DNA from: an uncultured Ruminococcus sp.
Lineage (GTDB): Bacteria > Bacillota > Clostridia > Oscillospirales > Ruminococcaceae
DNA: 64,000 nt
Reading direction: 5' to 3'
Assembly: GCA_900315755.1 (NCBI GenBank)
Contig: ONAI01000001.1
Span: forward strand, 110,698 to 174,697
The notes under the pieces are model-generated. The model was not told where the DNA came from and did no database searches. It saw only the letters and a list, made by a program, of their open reading frames with translations. A program made the translations under genes and the position numbers. Positions 23,602 to 31,822 of this stretch are shown piece after piece. Every line of letters begins with the position of its first letter. The first letter of the stretch is position 1.

Positions 23602-24396
23602 CTATCGTCCACCATAAAGTTTATAAAGTATATAGTTCTTGACTCTGCACGGAAGCAATCTGTCTGCAAGAACAGCCGCCTTATAGCCTACCCCCATCGT
23701 ATTGAGCGGGGCAGGATGCTTCCTTTTCACGATGTGCATTATATAGGAGGCAGCCGCCTGAGCTGTATAGCCTTCGCACTCATCTTTCTCCATTTTCCGG
23801 ACAGAGCGGCTTATACATCCGCCGTATTCAGTATCGCCTTTTTCGGACTTCTTCCTCGCATTGGTAAAGCCTGTGCATATATCTCCGAACATTATCGCAC
23901 ATACTGTTATGCCAAACTGCCGGACCTCATTTGCAAGTCCGCAGGTATAGGAATTTATGCCAGCCTTGCTTACCGAATACCATACCTGAAAAGGCAGAGG
24001 CATGACCGCAGCTACGCTGCTTATATTTATTATCCTTCCACGCCTCTGCGCCTTCATATACGGCAGCACCGCCTTGCAGACATTAGCCGTACCAATGAGA
24101 TTGACATTTATCTGCCTTACCGCGTCCTCATGAGCAGTGAATTCGCAGGCGCCTGATATACCGTAACCGGCACAGTTTATCAGCAGGTCTATCCTTTGTT
24201 CACATCTGAATATACTGCGGACTGCTGCCGTTACAGCTTCTTCGTCTGCTACGTCAACAGTACAGTGCCTTATACCATGATGACTTTTTCCTGTTCTGGA
24301 AAATTCATATACCCGAAAGCCTTTTCTGCACAGCTTCAATGCAGCAGCTCTTCCGATACCGCTGCTGCCGCCTGTTATTATCGCCGTCCTTCCCAT
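23602..24396 (-). CDS. Short-chain dehydrogenase/reductase, last gene of the peptide cluster
   Basis: 264 residues. Cofactor loop GGSSGIG (9-15 region), NCAGYG, and the catalytic YSVSK (Tyr-x3-Lys) with upstream Ser in INISSVA. The general plan resembles 3-ketosphinganine reductase-type SDRs. ATG 24396 is one base after the oxoamine synthase stop, so translation is coupled, although an in-frame Met is also found at 24420. With the upstream synthase it could reduce an amino-ketone to an amino-alcohol; this follows from the known SPT-KSR pair and is not proven here. Confidence 0.87.
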   Translation of the reverse strand: MGRTAIITGGSSGIGRAAALKLCRKGFRVYEFSRTGKSHHGIRHCTVDVADEEAVTAAVRSIFRCEQRIDLLINCAGYGISGACEFTAHEDAVRQINVNLIGTANVCKAVLPYMKAQRRGRIINISSVAAVMPLPFQVWYSVSKAGINSYTCGLANEVRQFGITVCAIMFGDICTGFTNARKKSEKGDTEYGGCISRSVRKMEKDECEGYTAQAAASYIMHIVKRKHPAPLNTMGVGYKAAVLADRLLPCRVKNYILYKLYGGR

Positions 24397-24397
24397 A

Positions 24398-25594
24398 TCA
24401 GCGCAGTGATAACAGGACATCAAGAGTTCTGTCAAGATCCTCACGGGTATGGCTGGCAGATATGAAGAACCTTATCCTTGCCTCGTTTTCCTTTACGGCA
24501 GGATACACTATCGGAAGTGCATTTATGCCTTCTCTGAAAAGGTCATTGGACATATCTATCGCCCTGTGAGAATCTCCCAGTATGATCGGTATTATAGGAG
24601 TACCTTCACTGAGACCTGTATCATAGCCCATAAGGCTGAGCTTATTCAGAAAATACTGCGAATTACTGTGAAGTTTTTCTATGCGGAAAGACTCCTCTTC
24701 AAACAGCTCTATTGCCCGGCAGGCAGCAGCTGTGTTAGCCGGTGTCATACCGCAGCTGAATACAAATCCGGGAGAATTATAGCGCAGATATTTTATGAAT
24801 CTGCTGCTGCCGGCGATATATCCTCCGCAGCTCGCAGCAGATTTGCTGAGTGTACCCATAAGGATGTCCACATCTGCCGGATCAGCCTCATAGTAACTCG
24901 TGATACCACGTCCGCAGTCTCCGATAGTACCAAAAGAATGAGCCTCGTCTATCATGAGCATAGCGCCATATTCCTTTTTCAGCCTGATAAGCTCCGGCAG
25001 GTCGCATATATCGCCGTCCATAGAGTATATACCCTCTGCGATTATCAGAACTCTTCTGAATTTCTCGCGGAATTTCTTCAATGTTCTTTCGAGATGCTCC
25101 ATGTCATTATGCCGGAAGTGCATACGCTTTGCGTGTGAGAGTATACACCCCTGAACACTGCTGTTATGTGCAAGGCTGTCATGAAGGATCAGATCCTGCG
25201 GACCTACAATATTTCCGATAATGTTGACGTTGGTGCTGTGACCTCCGACGAATACTATCGCATCCTCTGTGCCAAGAAATCCGGCTATCTGCCTTTCAAG
25301 CCTTTCGTGGAGTTCTATCTCTCCGCTAAGCAGACGGCTTCCTGAAACAGAAGTGCCATAGTGTTCAACTGCTTCCATGACGAATTCATTTATCCTCTTG
25401 TCGCCGTTAAGACCAAGATAATTGTAGGTGGAATAGTTTATCTTTTCCTCACCCTCTATTATCATCCTTCCGCCGGCAATACCCTCATTCTTACGGAAAT
25501 AGGCTATGCCGTACTTAACTGAGTCGTAGTATTTTTCAAATGCTGCTATCTCGGGGAAATCGTCAATAACACATTCTCTTGTTCTAGTGACCAT
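24398..25594 (-). CDS. Alpha-oxoamine synthase (AONS / serine palmitoyltransferase fold)
   Basis: 398 residues. PLP enzyme of the AONS family: INYSTYNYLGL, GTSVSGSRLLSG, DSLAHNSS, FRHNDMEHLE, DEAHSFG (216-222; Asp binds the PLP nitrogen) and the PLP lysine K251 in TLSKSAASCGG. These enzymes condense an acyl-thioester with an amino acid and lose CO2 (BioF, KBL, SPT, CqsA). The cluster also encodes an acyl carrier protein (37890-38174) and a coupled SDR, the three parts of bacterial sphingoid-base synthesis. Finding them inside a Cys-rich peptide cluster is unusual. Substrates unknown. Confidence 0.9.
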   Translation of the reverse strand: MVTRTRECVIDDFPEIAAFEKYYDSVKYGIAYFRKNEGIAGGRMIIEGEEKINYSTYNYLGLNGDKRINEFVMEAVEHYGTSVSGSRLLSGEIELHERLERQIAGFLGTEDAIVFVGGHSTNVNIIGNIVGPQDLILHDSLAHNSSVQGCILSHAKRMHFRHNDMEHLERTLKKFREKFRRVLIIAEGIYSMDGDICDLPELIRLKKEYGAMLMIDEAHSFGTIGDCGRGITSYYEADPADVDILMGTLSKSAASCGGYIAGSSRFIKYLRYNSPGFVFSCGMTPANTAAACRAIELFEEESFRIEKLHSNSQYFLNKLSLMGYDTGLSEGTPIIPIILGDSHRAIDMSNDLFREGINALPIVYPAVKENEARIRFFISASHTREDLDRTLDVLLSLR

Positions 25595-25649
25595 TCAATC
25601 TCAACTCCTGAACATCTTATATTAAGCCTTCCTGCGTATACGCTCCATA

Positions 25650-27485
25650 TCACACATAATACTGTGCCTGAGCATTCCAGAGAGAAAAATATTTGCTGCC
25701 CTTCTCTGAAAGAAGCTTTTCGTGACTGCCTCGCTGAACGATGGATCCGTTATCGAATACAAGTATCTCATCGCAGAATTTACAGGAAGAAAGTCTGTGG
25801 GATACAAAAAATACAGTTTTGTCGCTGTTCATCTCATTTACCCGTGAATATATCTCCTCTTCCGATACAGGATCGAGAGAAGCGGTAGGTTCATCGAGTA
25901 TAACGTAAGGTGAATCCTTGTAAACAGCTCTCGCAAGAGCTATCTTCTGTGCCTCACCGCCTGAGATCTCCTCGCCGGTCTCATCGTATTCACGGTAGAT
26001 CACAGTATCTGTTCCCTTTGCCATTTTTGAAAGTCTCTCGCTGAAACCAGCCTTATCAAGAGCAGAATAGACTCTGTCTCTGTCCTGATCCATATCACAG
26101 GCTACATTCTCCCCGACAGATGCCGATACAAGTGAAAAATCCTGAAACACCACCGAGAACTTGTCATAATATCGTGTCGGAGAGACAGTGCTTACATCTG
26201 TGCCGTTCATAGAAACTACACCTGATGTAGGCTTATATAGTCCGCACAGCAGCTTTACAAACGTAGTCTTTCCACTGCCGTTTTCGCCGACAATAGCGTA
26301 CTTTTTGCCCTCTTTCAATTCAAGATCGACGTTCTTTAGTATATCTCTGTCGGAAGTGCGGTATCTGTAATACACATTGCTGAACCTGATAGTTCCCTCA
26401 GAAACATCCCCGTCTTTTGATACGGCAGTTTCTGCATGGCTGCAATACGTATAAATGTCCTCAATGTAAGCAGCATTGTTAAGAAGTATGCCAAAGTATA
26501 TGAACATATTCGTGGCATTGGACACGAGCTGCTCAACTGCTCCGACATACTGTATGAACTTGCCCACGCTGAAAGCCTTGTAGTATACCTTTATACCAAC
26601 GAACATATACAGAAAGAATCTCATAACGCCCATTGCCGCCATGTTTATAGTGCCGTATCTGCGGTGGATCCTATAAATATTCCCGATATACTTAGGATCG
26701 CGGGTATACTTATATATCTCGTCCATTACTACGTTATCCCACTTGTATATACGTCCGTCCATTGCCCATAGGTTATTACTGAGGTTAGAACGTATATAGT
26801 GCAGCAGTCTATTGGACTCCGGCAAAGTGCGCCATTCTTCGTTTTCTTTTCTGAATTTCACACTGCTGCTCCAAACAGAAATGCTTATACAAACCAGCAT
26901 AAAAACTATAAACGCTGCTGTAAATGTTCCGGAATTCACCAGATCTGCGCTCTGTGAACCGGATTCCGCCATATTCACAAACAATCCGACCGTCATAAAT
27001 ATGGATATTGTTATCGAGATGAAAGCAGTAAGCAGGAATGAATAGCAGGTTATCTGAGTATCAAGTCCGGCACCTGTCGCGTTCTGATTTGAGCGTATGC
27101 GGTTCTTGAGCAGCTGAAGCTCAGGATCCTCAAGATCGGCATATGGCATACGGTTGTTTATGTCACAGTAGAACTGCTCCTGCTTCAGCTGCCACTGAGA
27201 CTGGTGAATCTCGGATCTTGCTCCTGCGATCTCCTTTATACCGTTTAACAGCATCTCTGCTGCAAGCAGCACTATAACGTACCTCATAACGACACCGAAA
27301 GATGTTCCGGTGCTGATCCTGTCAACAATGGCAGAGGAAAAATATATCAGTACAAAAGGCATTACAGCACTGACTGCCGACTTGAGAGAAATATAGAACA
27401 TATACTTCCCGTCTATACGGAATATCAGGCGGTATCCCCACAGTATCTTTTTTATCTTTTCTGAAAGCTTCATAGTTTTCCTCAC
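25650..27485 (-). CDS. ABC exporter half-transporter 2
   Basis: 611 residues: about six TM helices (30-350) then an ATPase with GENGSGKTT, ISGGEAQK and VILDEPTASLDP, all intact. No N-terminal C39 peptidase, so it does not itself cleave leader peptides. Pairs with the 601-residue exporter 3 bp upstream; the two probably form a heterodimer exporting the mature peptides or a lipidated product. Ends ~55 bp before the oxoamine synthase start in the same direction. Confidence 0.9.
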   Translation of the reverse strand: MRKTMKLSEKIKKILWGYRLIFRIDGKYMFYISLKSAVSAVMPFVLIYFSSAIVDRISTGTSFGVVMRYVIVLLAAEMLLNGIKEIAGARSEIHQSQWQLKQEQFYCDINNRMPYADLEDPELQLLKNRIRSNQNATGAGLDTQITCYSFLLTAFISITISIFMTVGLFVNMAESGSQSADLVNSGTFTAAFIVFMLVCISISVWSSSVKFRKENEEWRTLPESNRLLHYIRSNLSNNLWAMDGRIYKWDNVVMDEIYKYTRDPKYIGNIYRIHRRYGTINMAAMGVMRFFLYMFVGIKVYYKAFSVGKFIQYVGAVEQLVSNATNMFIYFGILLNNAAYIEDIYTYCSHAETAVSKDGDVSEGTIRFSNVYYRYRTSDRDILKNVDLELKEGKKYAIVGENGSGKTTFVKLLCGLYKPTSGVVSMNGTDVSTVSPTRYYDKFSVVFQDFSLVSASVGENVACDMDQDRDRVYSALDKAGFSERLSKMAKGTDTVIYREYDETGEEISGGEAQKIALARAVYKDSPYVILDEPTASLDPVSEEEIYSRVNEMNSDKTVFFVSHRLSSCKFCDEILVFDNGSIVQRGSHEKLLSEKGSKYFSLWNAQAQYYV

Positions 27486-27488
27486 ATA

Positions 27489-29294
27489 TCACATATTCAC
27501 AGCAGCTTCTTTGTAATACTTCGCCTGTATGTCAAACAGCTCCGCATACTTTCCGCGTTTACTGAGCAGCTCGCTGTGTGTACCGCTCTCAACAACTTTT
27601 CCGTTTTCGAGATAGAATATCTTATCACAGAACCTTGTCGAAGCAAGTCTGTGCGAGATGAAGAATGAGATCTTGTTATTTGAATACCTGCTGTAACTCT
27701 GATACATCTCCTCTTCAGCAAGAGGATCAAGCGCAGCAGTCGGTTCATCAAGTACCAGCACAGGACCATTCTTGTACATTGCTCTTGCAAGTGCAAGCTT
27801 CTGCATTTCACCGCCTGAAAGATCAACAGCCTTGCTGAAAACGTTCGGAACAAGATAAGTCTCTATGCCGTCTGAAAGTCCTTTTACTTTTTTGTTAAGA
27901 CCGGATATTTCAAGACATCTGTCGAGCTTATCCCTTGAAAACTCCGAGTATACCACGTTTTCCCTTATCGTGAATGGCATGACTGATATACGCTGGAATA
28001 CCGACGAAAAGCCATTGTAGTATTCATCACGGGCATACTCTGTCTGCTCATTGCCGTTCAGCTTTATACTGCCGCCGGTTGGATGATACATACCGCAGAG
28101 CAGCTTTATCAGTGTAGTTTTGCCGGCACCGTTAAGTCCTACGATAGCGACCTTTTCGCCGGAATGTATCTCAAAGCTGACATTGCTTATCGTATCACCT
28201 TCAGCACCGGGGTATCTGAATGAAACATTATCGAACACAACGCTCTCGGCTTCATCACCTTTCATAGCGAGTTCGCCGCATATCCTGTTCTCAGTTCCCA
28301 TAAATGCACGAAAATCCTTTGCGGAATAGTTTCCCTTAGTAAGCTGCTCAAAGCTCATCACTATCTCTCCGAGTATGTCCACAAATCCGGAGATGACAGA
28401 GAAATAAAGCACGAACTCAGCCGGAGTTATCTCGTTTGCTGCAACCTTTGAGATAAGGTAAACATAGGCAAAACCGTCTCTGGCAACTATTACCAGCAGA
28501 TCCGCTGCGGATGAAGCTATCTTTCTTAATGCAAGCTTGCTGAACAGCTTGTGATGCTCCTTCATCAGCAAGGAAAGGCTCTTCTTCAGCCATGTATTCA
28601 GTCCATAGAGCCTTATGTCCTTTCCGGTCTTGTAGTTTTCAGATAAACCTGCAAAATACTTCATCTTGCGTGAGATCCTGATACGCTCATCTCTTGTTTT
28701 GTATTCGTAATTATCTATGTAAAGCATGGTGAGATACTCAAGCCCTGCTGTAAGTGCAAGTGCTATGAGCACAAGAGGATTGAAGACAACTATGATAAAA
28801 CAGAAAACCGCGAACTTCAGTATGCCCGTTATGAGCCGGCAGAAATTCTCCGGCATATGTACAAAGGGCGTGTGGTTGTTCATTACCGCTTCCTCAGCCT
28901 TATCGTATATGACCTTTGTCTGCGGATTTTCTATCATATCATAATCGACTTTCATTATCTTTGAATATATCTTTTCATGATAGTGAAGCACCAGTTTGTG
29001 TTCTGCCACATATTTTCTTGCCTCTATCCTTGTGCTGATGATACCGGCAAGCGTTTTTACGAAAATGAGTCCGCCTATCGTAAGAATAAGCTCTCTCAGT
29101 CCGAAGCGGCTGTCAGACAGGATATATATTATACACGGAGTTATGACCATATCAAGCACCGGTATTATAAGCTGCATAAGTACAGAAAAAATATTGCACC
29201 AGAAAAGCGGACGGTCCACTCTCCTGACTTCGCCAAATACATATGCTATATTGCTGAAAAAGCCATTTTTACCTGTTTTTACTCTTTCCTTCAT
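27489..29294 (-). CDS. ABC exporter half-transporter 1
   Basis: 601 residues: TM domain (30-330), then ATPase with GLNGAGKTT, LSGGEMQ and VLVLDEPTAALDP. Both half-transporters have canonical catalytic sites, so this is not a degenerate/consensus heterodimer. No C39 peptidase domain. The start (ATG 29294, AAGGAAG before it) follows the membrane protein gene by 120 bp. Confidence 0.9.
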   Translation of the reverse strand: MKERVKTGKNGFFSNIAYVFGEVRRVDRPLFWCNIFSVLMQLIIPVLDMVITPCIIYILSDSRFGLRELILTIGGLIFVKTLAGIISTRIEARKYVAEHKLVLHYHEKIYSKIMKVDYDMIENPQTKVIYDKAEEAVMNNHTPFVHMPENFCRLITGILKFAVFCFIIVVFNPLVLIALALTAGLEYLTMLYIDNYEYKTRDERIRISRKMKYFAGLSENYKTGKDIRLYGLNTWLKKSLSLLMKEHHKLFSKLALRKIASSAADLLVIVARDGFAYVYLISKVAANEITPAEFVLYFSVISGFVDILGEIVMSFEQLTKGNYSAKDFRAFMGTENRICGELAMKGDEAESVVFDNVSFRYPGAEGDTISNVSFEIHSGEKVAIVGLNGAGKTTLIKLLCGMYHPTGGSIKLNGNEQTEYARDEYYNGFSSVFQRISVMPFTIRENVVYSEFSRDKLDRCLEISGLNKKVKGLSDGIETYLVPNVFSKAVDLSGGEMQKLALARAMYKNGPVLVLDEPTAALDPLAEEEMYQSYSRYSNNKISFFISHRLASTRFCDKIFYLENGKVVESGTHSELLSKRGKYAELFDIQAKYYKEAAVNM

Positions 29295-29414
29295 AATGTT
29301 AATCCCTTACTCCGCTAAGATCCCGTATATTAAAGGAACGTTCCGCATAGGGCGCTTTCAGTGAAAAAACGCTTCCGTGCCCTATGCAGATTGATCCTGA
29401 GATCCTGCTGATAC

Positions 29415-29885
29415 TTAATTCTCTCTGATATACTGATTCCCTATGTTATCAGTACTCTTGAAACCGCTTTTGCGGAATGCTGCTTTGTCACTTATATAGT
29501 AGACAAAGTTTTCATTCTGCGCTATAATGTAGTAATCGCATGACAGATATTTTTCTTCGTAGTATTTAAAAGCCTTTAGCGCATCTTCCTTGCTGAGATT
29601 GTAGCATATGTCTATACAGCTGCTGCCATTCTCGGCATAAACTCTTTCGCCGGTGACATCAAGACCGTATATATCATTGAACTGACTTATAGTATATCCT
29701 TCGTCTGTGAGATTACTGATAAGTTCGTCCTTTGAGGGGACTACACTTACTGCTCCGTTTTTTACTATATCTACTTTTTCTGATTTGTTGTGTCTGAAAA
29801 ACATAACTGCTCCTATCGCTGCGATCACTATTATAAATGAGATGGCTGCTGTTCTCAGCTTGACAGCCTTATTTACACTTGTCAT
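29415..29885 (-). CDS. Single-span membrane protein following the precursor genes
   Basis: 156 residues with one N-terminal helix (TAAISFIIVIAAIGAVMFF, about 12-30) and an extracytoplasmic domain having two Cys close together (SSCIDICYN). The ATG 29885 lies inside the last codons of the precursor peptide gene at 29869-30015 (17-bp overlap), so the two are translationally linked. May be an immunity or export-assisting protein for the peptides; that is a guess from position. Confidence 0.78.
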   Translation of the reverse strand: MTSVNKAVKLRTAAISFIIVIAAIGAVMFFRHNKSEKVDIVKNGAVSVVPSKDELISNLTDEGYTISQFNDIYGLDVTGERVYAENGSSCIDICYNLSKEDALKAFKYYEEKYLSCDYYIIAQNENFVYYISDKAAFRKSGFKSTDNIGNQYIREN

Positions 29886-30015
29886 TAATAACCGGACAGC
29901 TGTTGACCTTTACACAGCTTCCATCGCAGTTTGTATCCTCTTTATAGAGAACTGCTGCTGTTGCTGTTTTATTCTCATTTACGCTGTTCTTGATGAATTT
30001 GTATTTGCTGCTCAC
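29869..30015 (-). CDS. Precursor peptide 9 (48 aa, GTG start)
   Basis: Starts GTG 30015 with AAGGAGG 8 nt upstream; the nearby ATG in another frame is too close to the RBS. Leader SSKYKFIKNSVNENKTATAA, then VLYKEDTNCDGSC and SCPVINDKCK. Shares with the other eight peptides the (K/Y)-(Y/E)-x-F-x-K-x-x-V-x-E-N leader, the LY-(K/x)-E turn and a C-terminal stretch with 4 Cys. Last of the array. Confidence 0.8.
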   Translation of the reverse strand: MSSKYKFIKNSVNENKTATAAVLYKEDTNCDGSCVKVNSCPVINDKCK

Positions 30016-30028
30016 GATCCATTCCTCC

Positions 30029-30151
30029 TTAGCTGCATCCGTTATTTGTATACGGGCATATATTAACGACCTTGCATGGGCAATTTGTATTCTCATCATA
30101 CAAACAGAAGTCTGTGAGAGCTTCACTTATGATCCTTTTCTTGAAAATCAT
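30029..30151 (-). CDS. Precursor peptide 8 (40 aa)
   Basis: ATG 30151, AGAGGC upstream. Leader MIFKKRIISEALTDFCLYDE, core NTNCPCKVVNICPYTNNGCS: four Cys in the last 17 residues, plus one Cys in the leader. Core differs fully from its neighbours while the leader plan is kept, as in combinatorial precursor families. 13 bp before the next precursor. Confidence 0.8.
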   Translation of the reverse strand: MIFKKRIISEALTDFCLYDENTNCPCKVVNICPYTNNGCS

Positions 30152-30169
30152 ATCTTTGCCTCTTTTCTA

Positions 30170-30355
30170 TTACGGACAATAGCCGGAATTCTTACAAGGT
30201 GTATTCGTAGCATTGCAATAGCCGGAATTGTTGCAGTTAGAATTAGAACTTGTGCAATCCCCGCCATTTCTGCATGAGTCATTCTCGGCATAAACGAAAT
30301 AACTCAATAAGGATTCATTATCCTTTCTGACACCTTTGAAATTATACTTTTTCAT
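30170..30355 (-). CDS. Precursor peptide 7 (61 aa, six Cys)
   Basis: ATG 30355 with GAGGTAATA upstream. Longest core: CRNGGDCTSSNSNC then NNSGYCNATNTPC then KNSGYCP, i.e. six Cys in a repeating (N/G)-(S/G)-(G/D)-x-C pattern. Leader MKKYNFKGVRKDNESLLSYF, VYAEND. The internal repeats suggest several equivalent thioether-type rings if the radical SAM enzyme acts on it. Confidence 0.82.
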   Translation of the reverse strand: MKKYNFKGVRKDNESLLSYFVYAENDSCRNGGDCTSSNSNCNNSGYCNATNTPCKNSGYCP

Positions 30356-30373
30356 ATTATTACCTCATTTCCG

Positions 30374-30538
30374 TCAGCATGGCTGATTAACGGTATGTGT
30401 ATCACAATGATCGTTGATAGGAGCAGAAGGATATGCTGAACAACCTTTGTTCTTCTTTACATCCACATCCTCTGAGGCGTATAATGTTACATTCTTGATC
30501 TCAGCTTCCGAGATCTGCTTCTTGGTAAATTTATACAT
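30374..30538 (-). CDS. Precursor peptide 6 (54 aa)
   Basis: ATG 30538 with AAAGGAG upstream. Leader MYKFTKKQISEAEIKNVTLY closely follows the family, with ASED after it. The core has three Cys spread over 22 residues (GCSAYPSAPINDHC, then DTHTVNQPC) and ends at Cys. Confidence 0.82.
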   Translation of the reverse strand: MYKFTKKQISEAEIKNVTLYASEDVDVKKNKGCSAYPSAPINDHCDTHTVNQPC

Positions 30539-30559
30539 GATACTATACTCCTTTATCCA

Positions 30560-30697
30560 TCAATCATCACAAGGCTTGTTTGTTGTAACAGTGCAAATAT
30601 TCTTTGCTACTGTACACGAACAATCAGTGTTTTCCTTGTATAATGAAACATTGCGGATGTCTTCGGATACGTTTTTCTTAGAGAATACCTTTTCCAT
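30560..30697 (-). CDS. Precursor peptide 5 (45 aa)
   Basis: ATG 30697, GGAAGGAG 8 nt upstream. Leader MEKVFSKKNVSEDIRNVSLY, KEN, then core TDCSCTVAKNICTVTTNKPC-DD with four Cys. Cys spacing C-x-C-x6-C-x7-C is the same as in peptide 8 apart from one residue. Confidence 0.82.
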   Translation of the reverse strand: MEKVFSKKNVSEDIRNVSLYKENTDCSCTVAKNICTVTTNKPCDD

Positions 30698-30795
30698 TGT
30701 ATTAACTCCTTCCGTATGTGTTTTATATGGAATAAAGGTGCGCCAAGAACGATAAAACATCATCTCCGCCCTGCTGTTAACGAACAGCGTGAGCT

Positions 30796-30864
30796 TTATC
30801 TGTTATACAGAACTCCGCCGGGTGTATCAGCGTCAACAGCTTGCTTTGTGAGATCTTATTTCAT
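30796..30864 (-). pseudogene. Broken precursor peptide copy
   Basis: ATG AAA is followed at once by TAA, then a leader-like reading DLTKQAVDADTPGGVLYNR and another stop before any Cys core. The position, spacing and leader-like codons mark it as a decayed member of the precursor array, between peptides 4 and 5. Confidence 0.7.
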
Positions 30865-30910
30865 CCAGCGCACCTTTTTCTGAATTATTATAACCTTATC
30901 GTTTACGGGA

Positions 30911-31036
30911 TCAAACACCGCATACGCCGTCTACATCACCGCAGATACCCTGATTCTTACAAGATCCGCCGTTTTCAGTATAGAGAGCAACGTTCATTGC
31001 GTTCTCATCAACAGCCTTCTTTGTGAATTCGTACAT
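30911..31036 (-). CDS. Precursor peptide 4 (41 aa)
   Basis: ATG 31036, GGAGGAGGTG upstream. Leader MYEFTKKAVDENAMNVALY, TENGGS, core CKNQGICGDVDGVCGV. Core is identical to that of peptides 1 and 3, so this is a recent triplicate with variation only in the linker. Contains a C-x3-D spacing (CGDVD), a pattern used by some ranthipeptide-forming radical SAM enzymes. Confidence 0.85.
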   Translation of the reverse strand: MYEFTKKAVDENAMNVALYTENGGSCKNQGICGDVDGVCGV

Positions 31037-31083
31037 TATGCGCACCTCCTCCCGTTTGGAAATCTGGTCATCCGGCTGTGCGA

Positions 31084-31209
31084 TCAAACACCGCATACGC
31101 CGTCTACATCGCCGCAGATACCCTGATTCTTGCAGTTACCGCTGTTCTCACCGTAAAGTGCAACGTTCTCTGCATTCTCATCAATGATCTTCTTTGTGAA
31201 TTCGTACAT
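31084..31209 (-). CDS. Precursor peptide 3 (41 aa)
   Basis: ATG 31209, GGAGGCGA upstream. Leader MYEFTKKIIDENAENVALY, GENSGN, core CKNQGICGDVDGVCGV as in peptides 1 and 4. Confidence 0.85.
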   Translation of the reverse strand: MYEFTKKIIDENAENVALYGENSGNCKNQGICGDVDGVCGV

Positions 31210-31270
31210 TATTTTCGCCTCCTTTTCATAAAATATTTCTTATAAAATTTGCAGAATATCAGTTAAACGT

Positions 31271-31438
31271 TCAGATCTTGCTTGTAGGTATCGGAACACC
31301 CTCAGGATAGCAGATACCCTCATTTAAGCAAGCTCCGCCGTTCATTGGAGCAGGACAAAGAAGATCCTTGCCCTCCTTGTAAAGTGTTGCCTCTGTGAGG
31401 TTTTCACTTACATTCTTCTTTATGAGATCATATCTCAT
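31271..31438 (-). CDS. Precursor peptide 2 (55 aa)
   Basis: ATG 31438. Leader MRYDLIKKNVSENLTEATLY, KEGKDL, then core LCPAPMNGGACLNEGICY followed by a Cys-free tail PEGVPIPTSKI. Three Cys. The tail after the last Cys is unique in the array and may be removed or be part of a second segment. Confidence 0.82.
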   Translation of the reverse strand: MRYDLIKKNVSENLTEATLYKEGKDLLCPAPMNGGACLNEGICYPEGVPIPTSKI

Positions 31439-31487
31439 AGTAATACCGCCTTTCATATAATCAATGTAACTGTTGACGGTCAATTGA

Positions 31488-31622
31488 TCAAACGCCGCAT
31501 ACGCCGTCTACGTCACCGCAGATACCCTGGTTTTTGCAGTCTCCGCCGTTCTTGTTCTCGCCGTAAAGAGCAACATTCATTGCGTTCTCCTCAACGGACT
31601 TCTTTGTGAACTCGTATTTCAT
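31488..31622 (-). CDS. Precursor peptide 1 (44 aa)
   Basis: First of the array. ATG 31622 with GAGGAGGTG upstream. Leader MKYEFTKKSVEENAMNVALY, GENKNGGD, core CKNQGICGDVDGVCGV. Three Cys in C-x5-C-x6-C order. The strong RBS and a 200-bp upstream gap with a palindrome and hairpin suggest separate control of the array. Confidence 0.85.
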   Translation of the reverse strand: MKYEFTKKSVEENAMNVALYGENKNGGDCKNQGICGDVDGVCGV

Positions 31623-31676
31623 ACTTACACCTCCTCTGTTTTTTGTGGAAATACATAATCAGCCGGATATTTCTAT

Positions 31677-31690
31677 ACTGTCCGGACAGT
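31677..31690. promoter_or_regulatory. 14-bp perfect palindrome upstream of the precursor array
   Basis: ACTGTCCGGACAGT is self-complementary over its full length and lies 55 bp before precursor 1. Possible operator or RNA processing/pausing site. Confidence 0.5.
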
Positions 31691-31756
31691 TTACCCAGTG
31701 GGAATAAGTATCCAGCCTCTCTGCCTAAGCAGATAATTATGCATATGCCTTTATTT

Positions 31757-31791
31757 TTATAAAGAACCGTTACCTGAACGTTTCTTTATAA
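31757..31791. terminator. Hairpin between modification genes and precursor array
   Basis: TTATAAAGAA-C-CGTT / AACG-T-TTCTTTATAA, 5-nt loop. On the minus strand no long T-run follows, so it may be a partial terminator or a processing site that sets different levels for enzymes and precursors. Confidence 0.55.
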
Positions 31792-31822
31792 GCATTGGTT
31801 TGCTCCGGCAGCACTATACTGC

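Noticed and set aside
24398..25594. Plain biotin-synthesis BioF or threonine-linked KBL
   Set aside because: No other biotin or threonine degradation gene is near, and the gene is embedded with a carrier protein, SDR and exporters; a specialised oxoamine synthase is more likely, though the substrate is not proven.
29869..31622. Precursor array read as CRISPR or as a tandem satellite
   Set aside because: Units are complete ORFs with RBSs, variable length and protein-level conservation of the leader.
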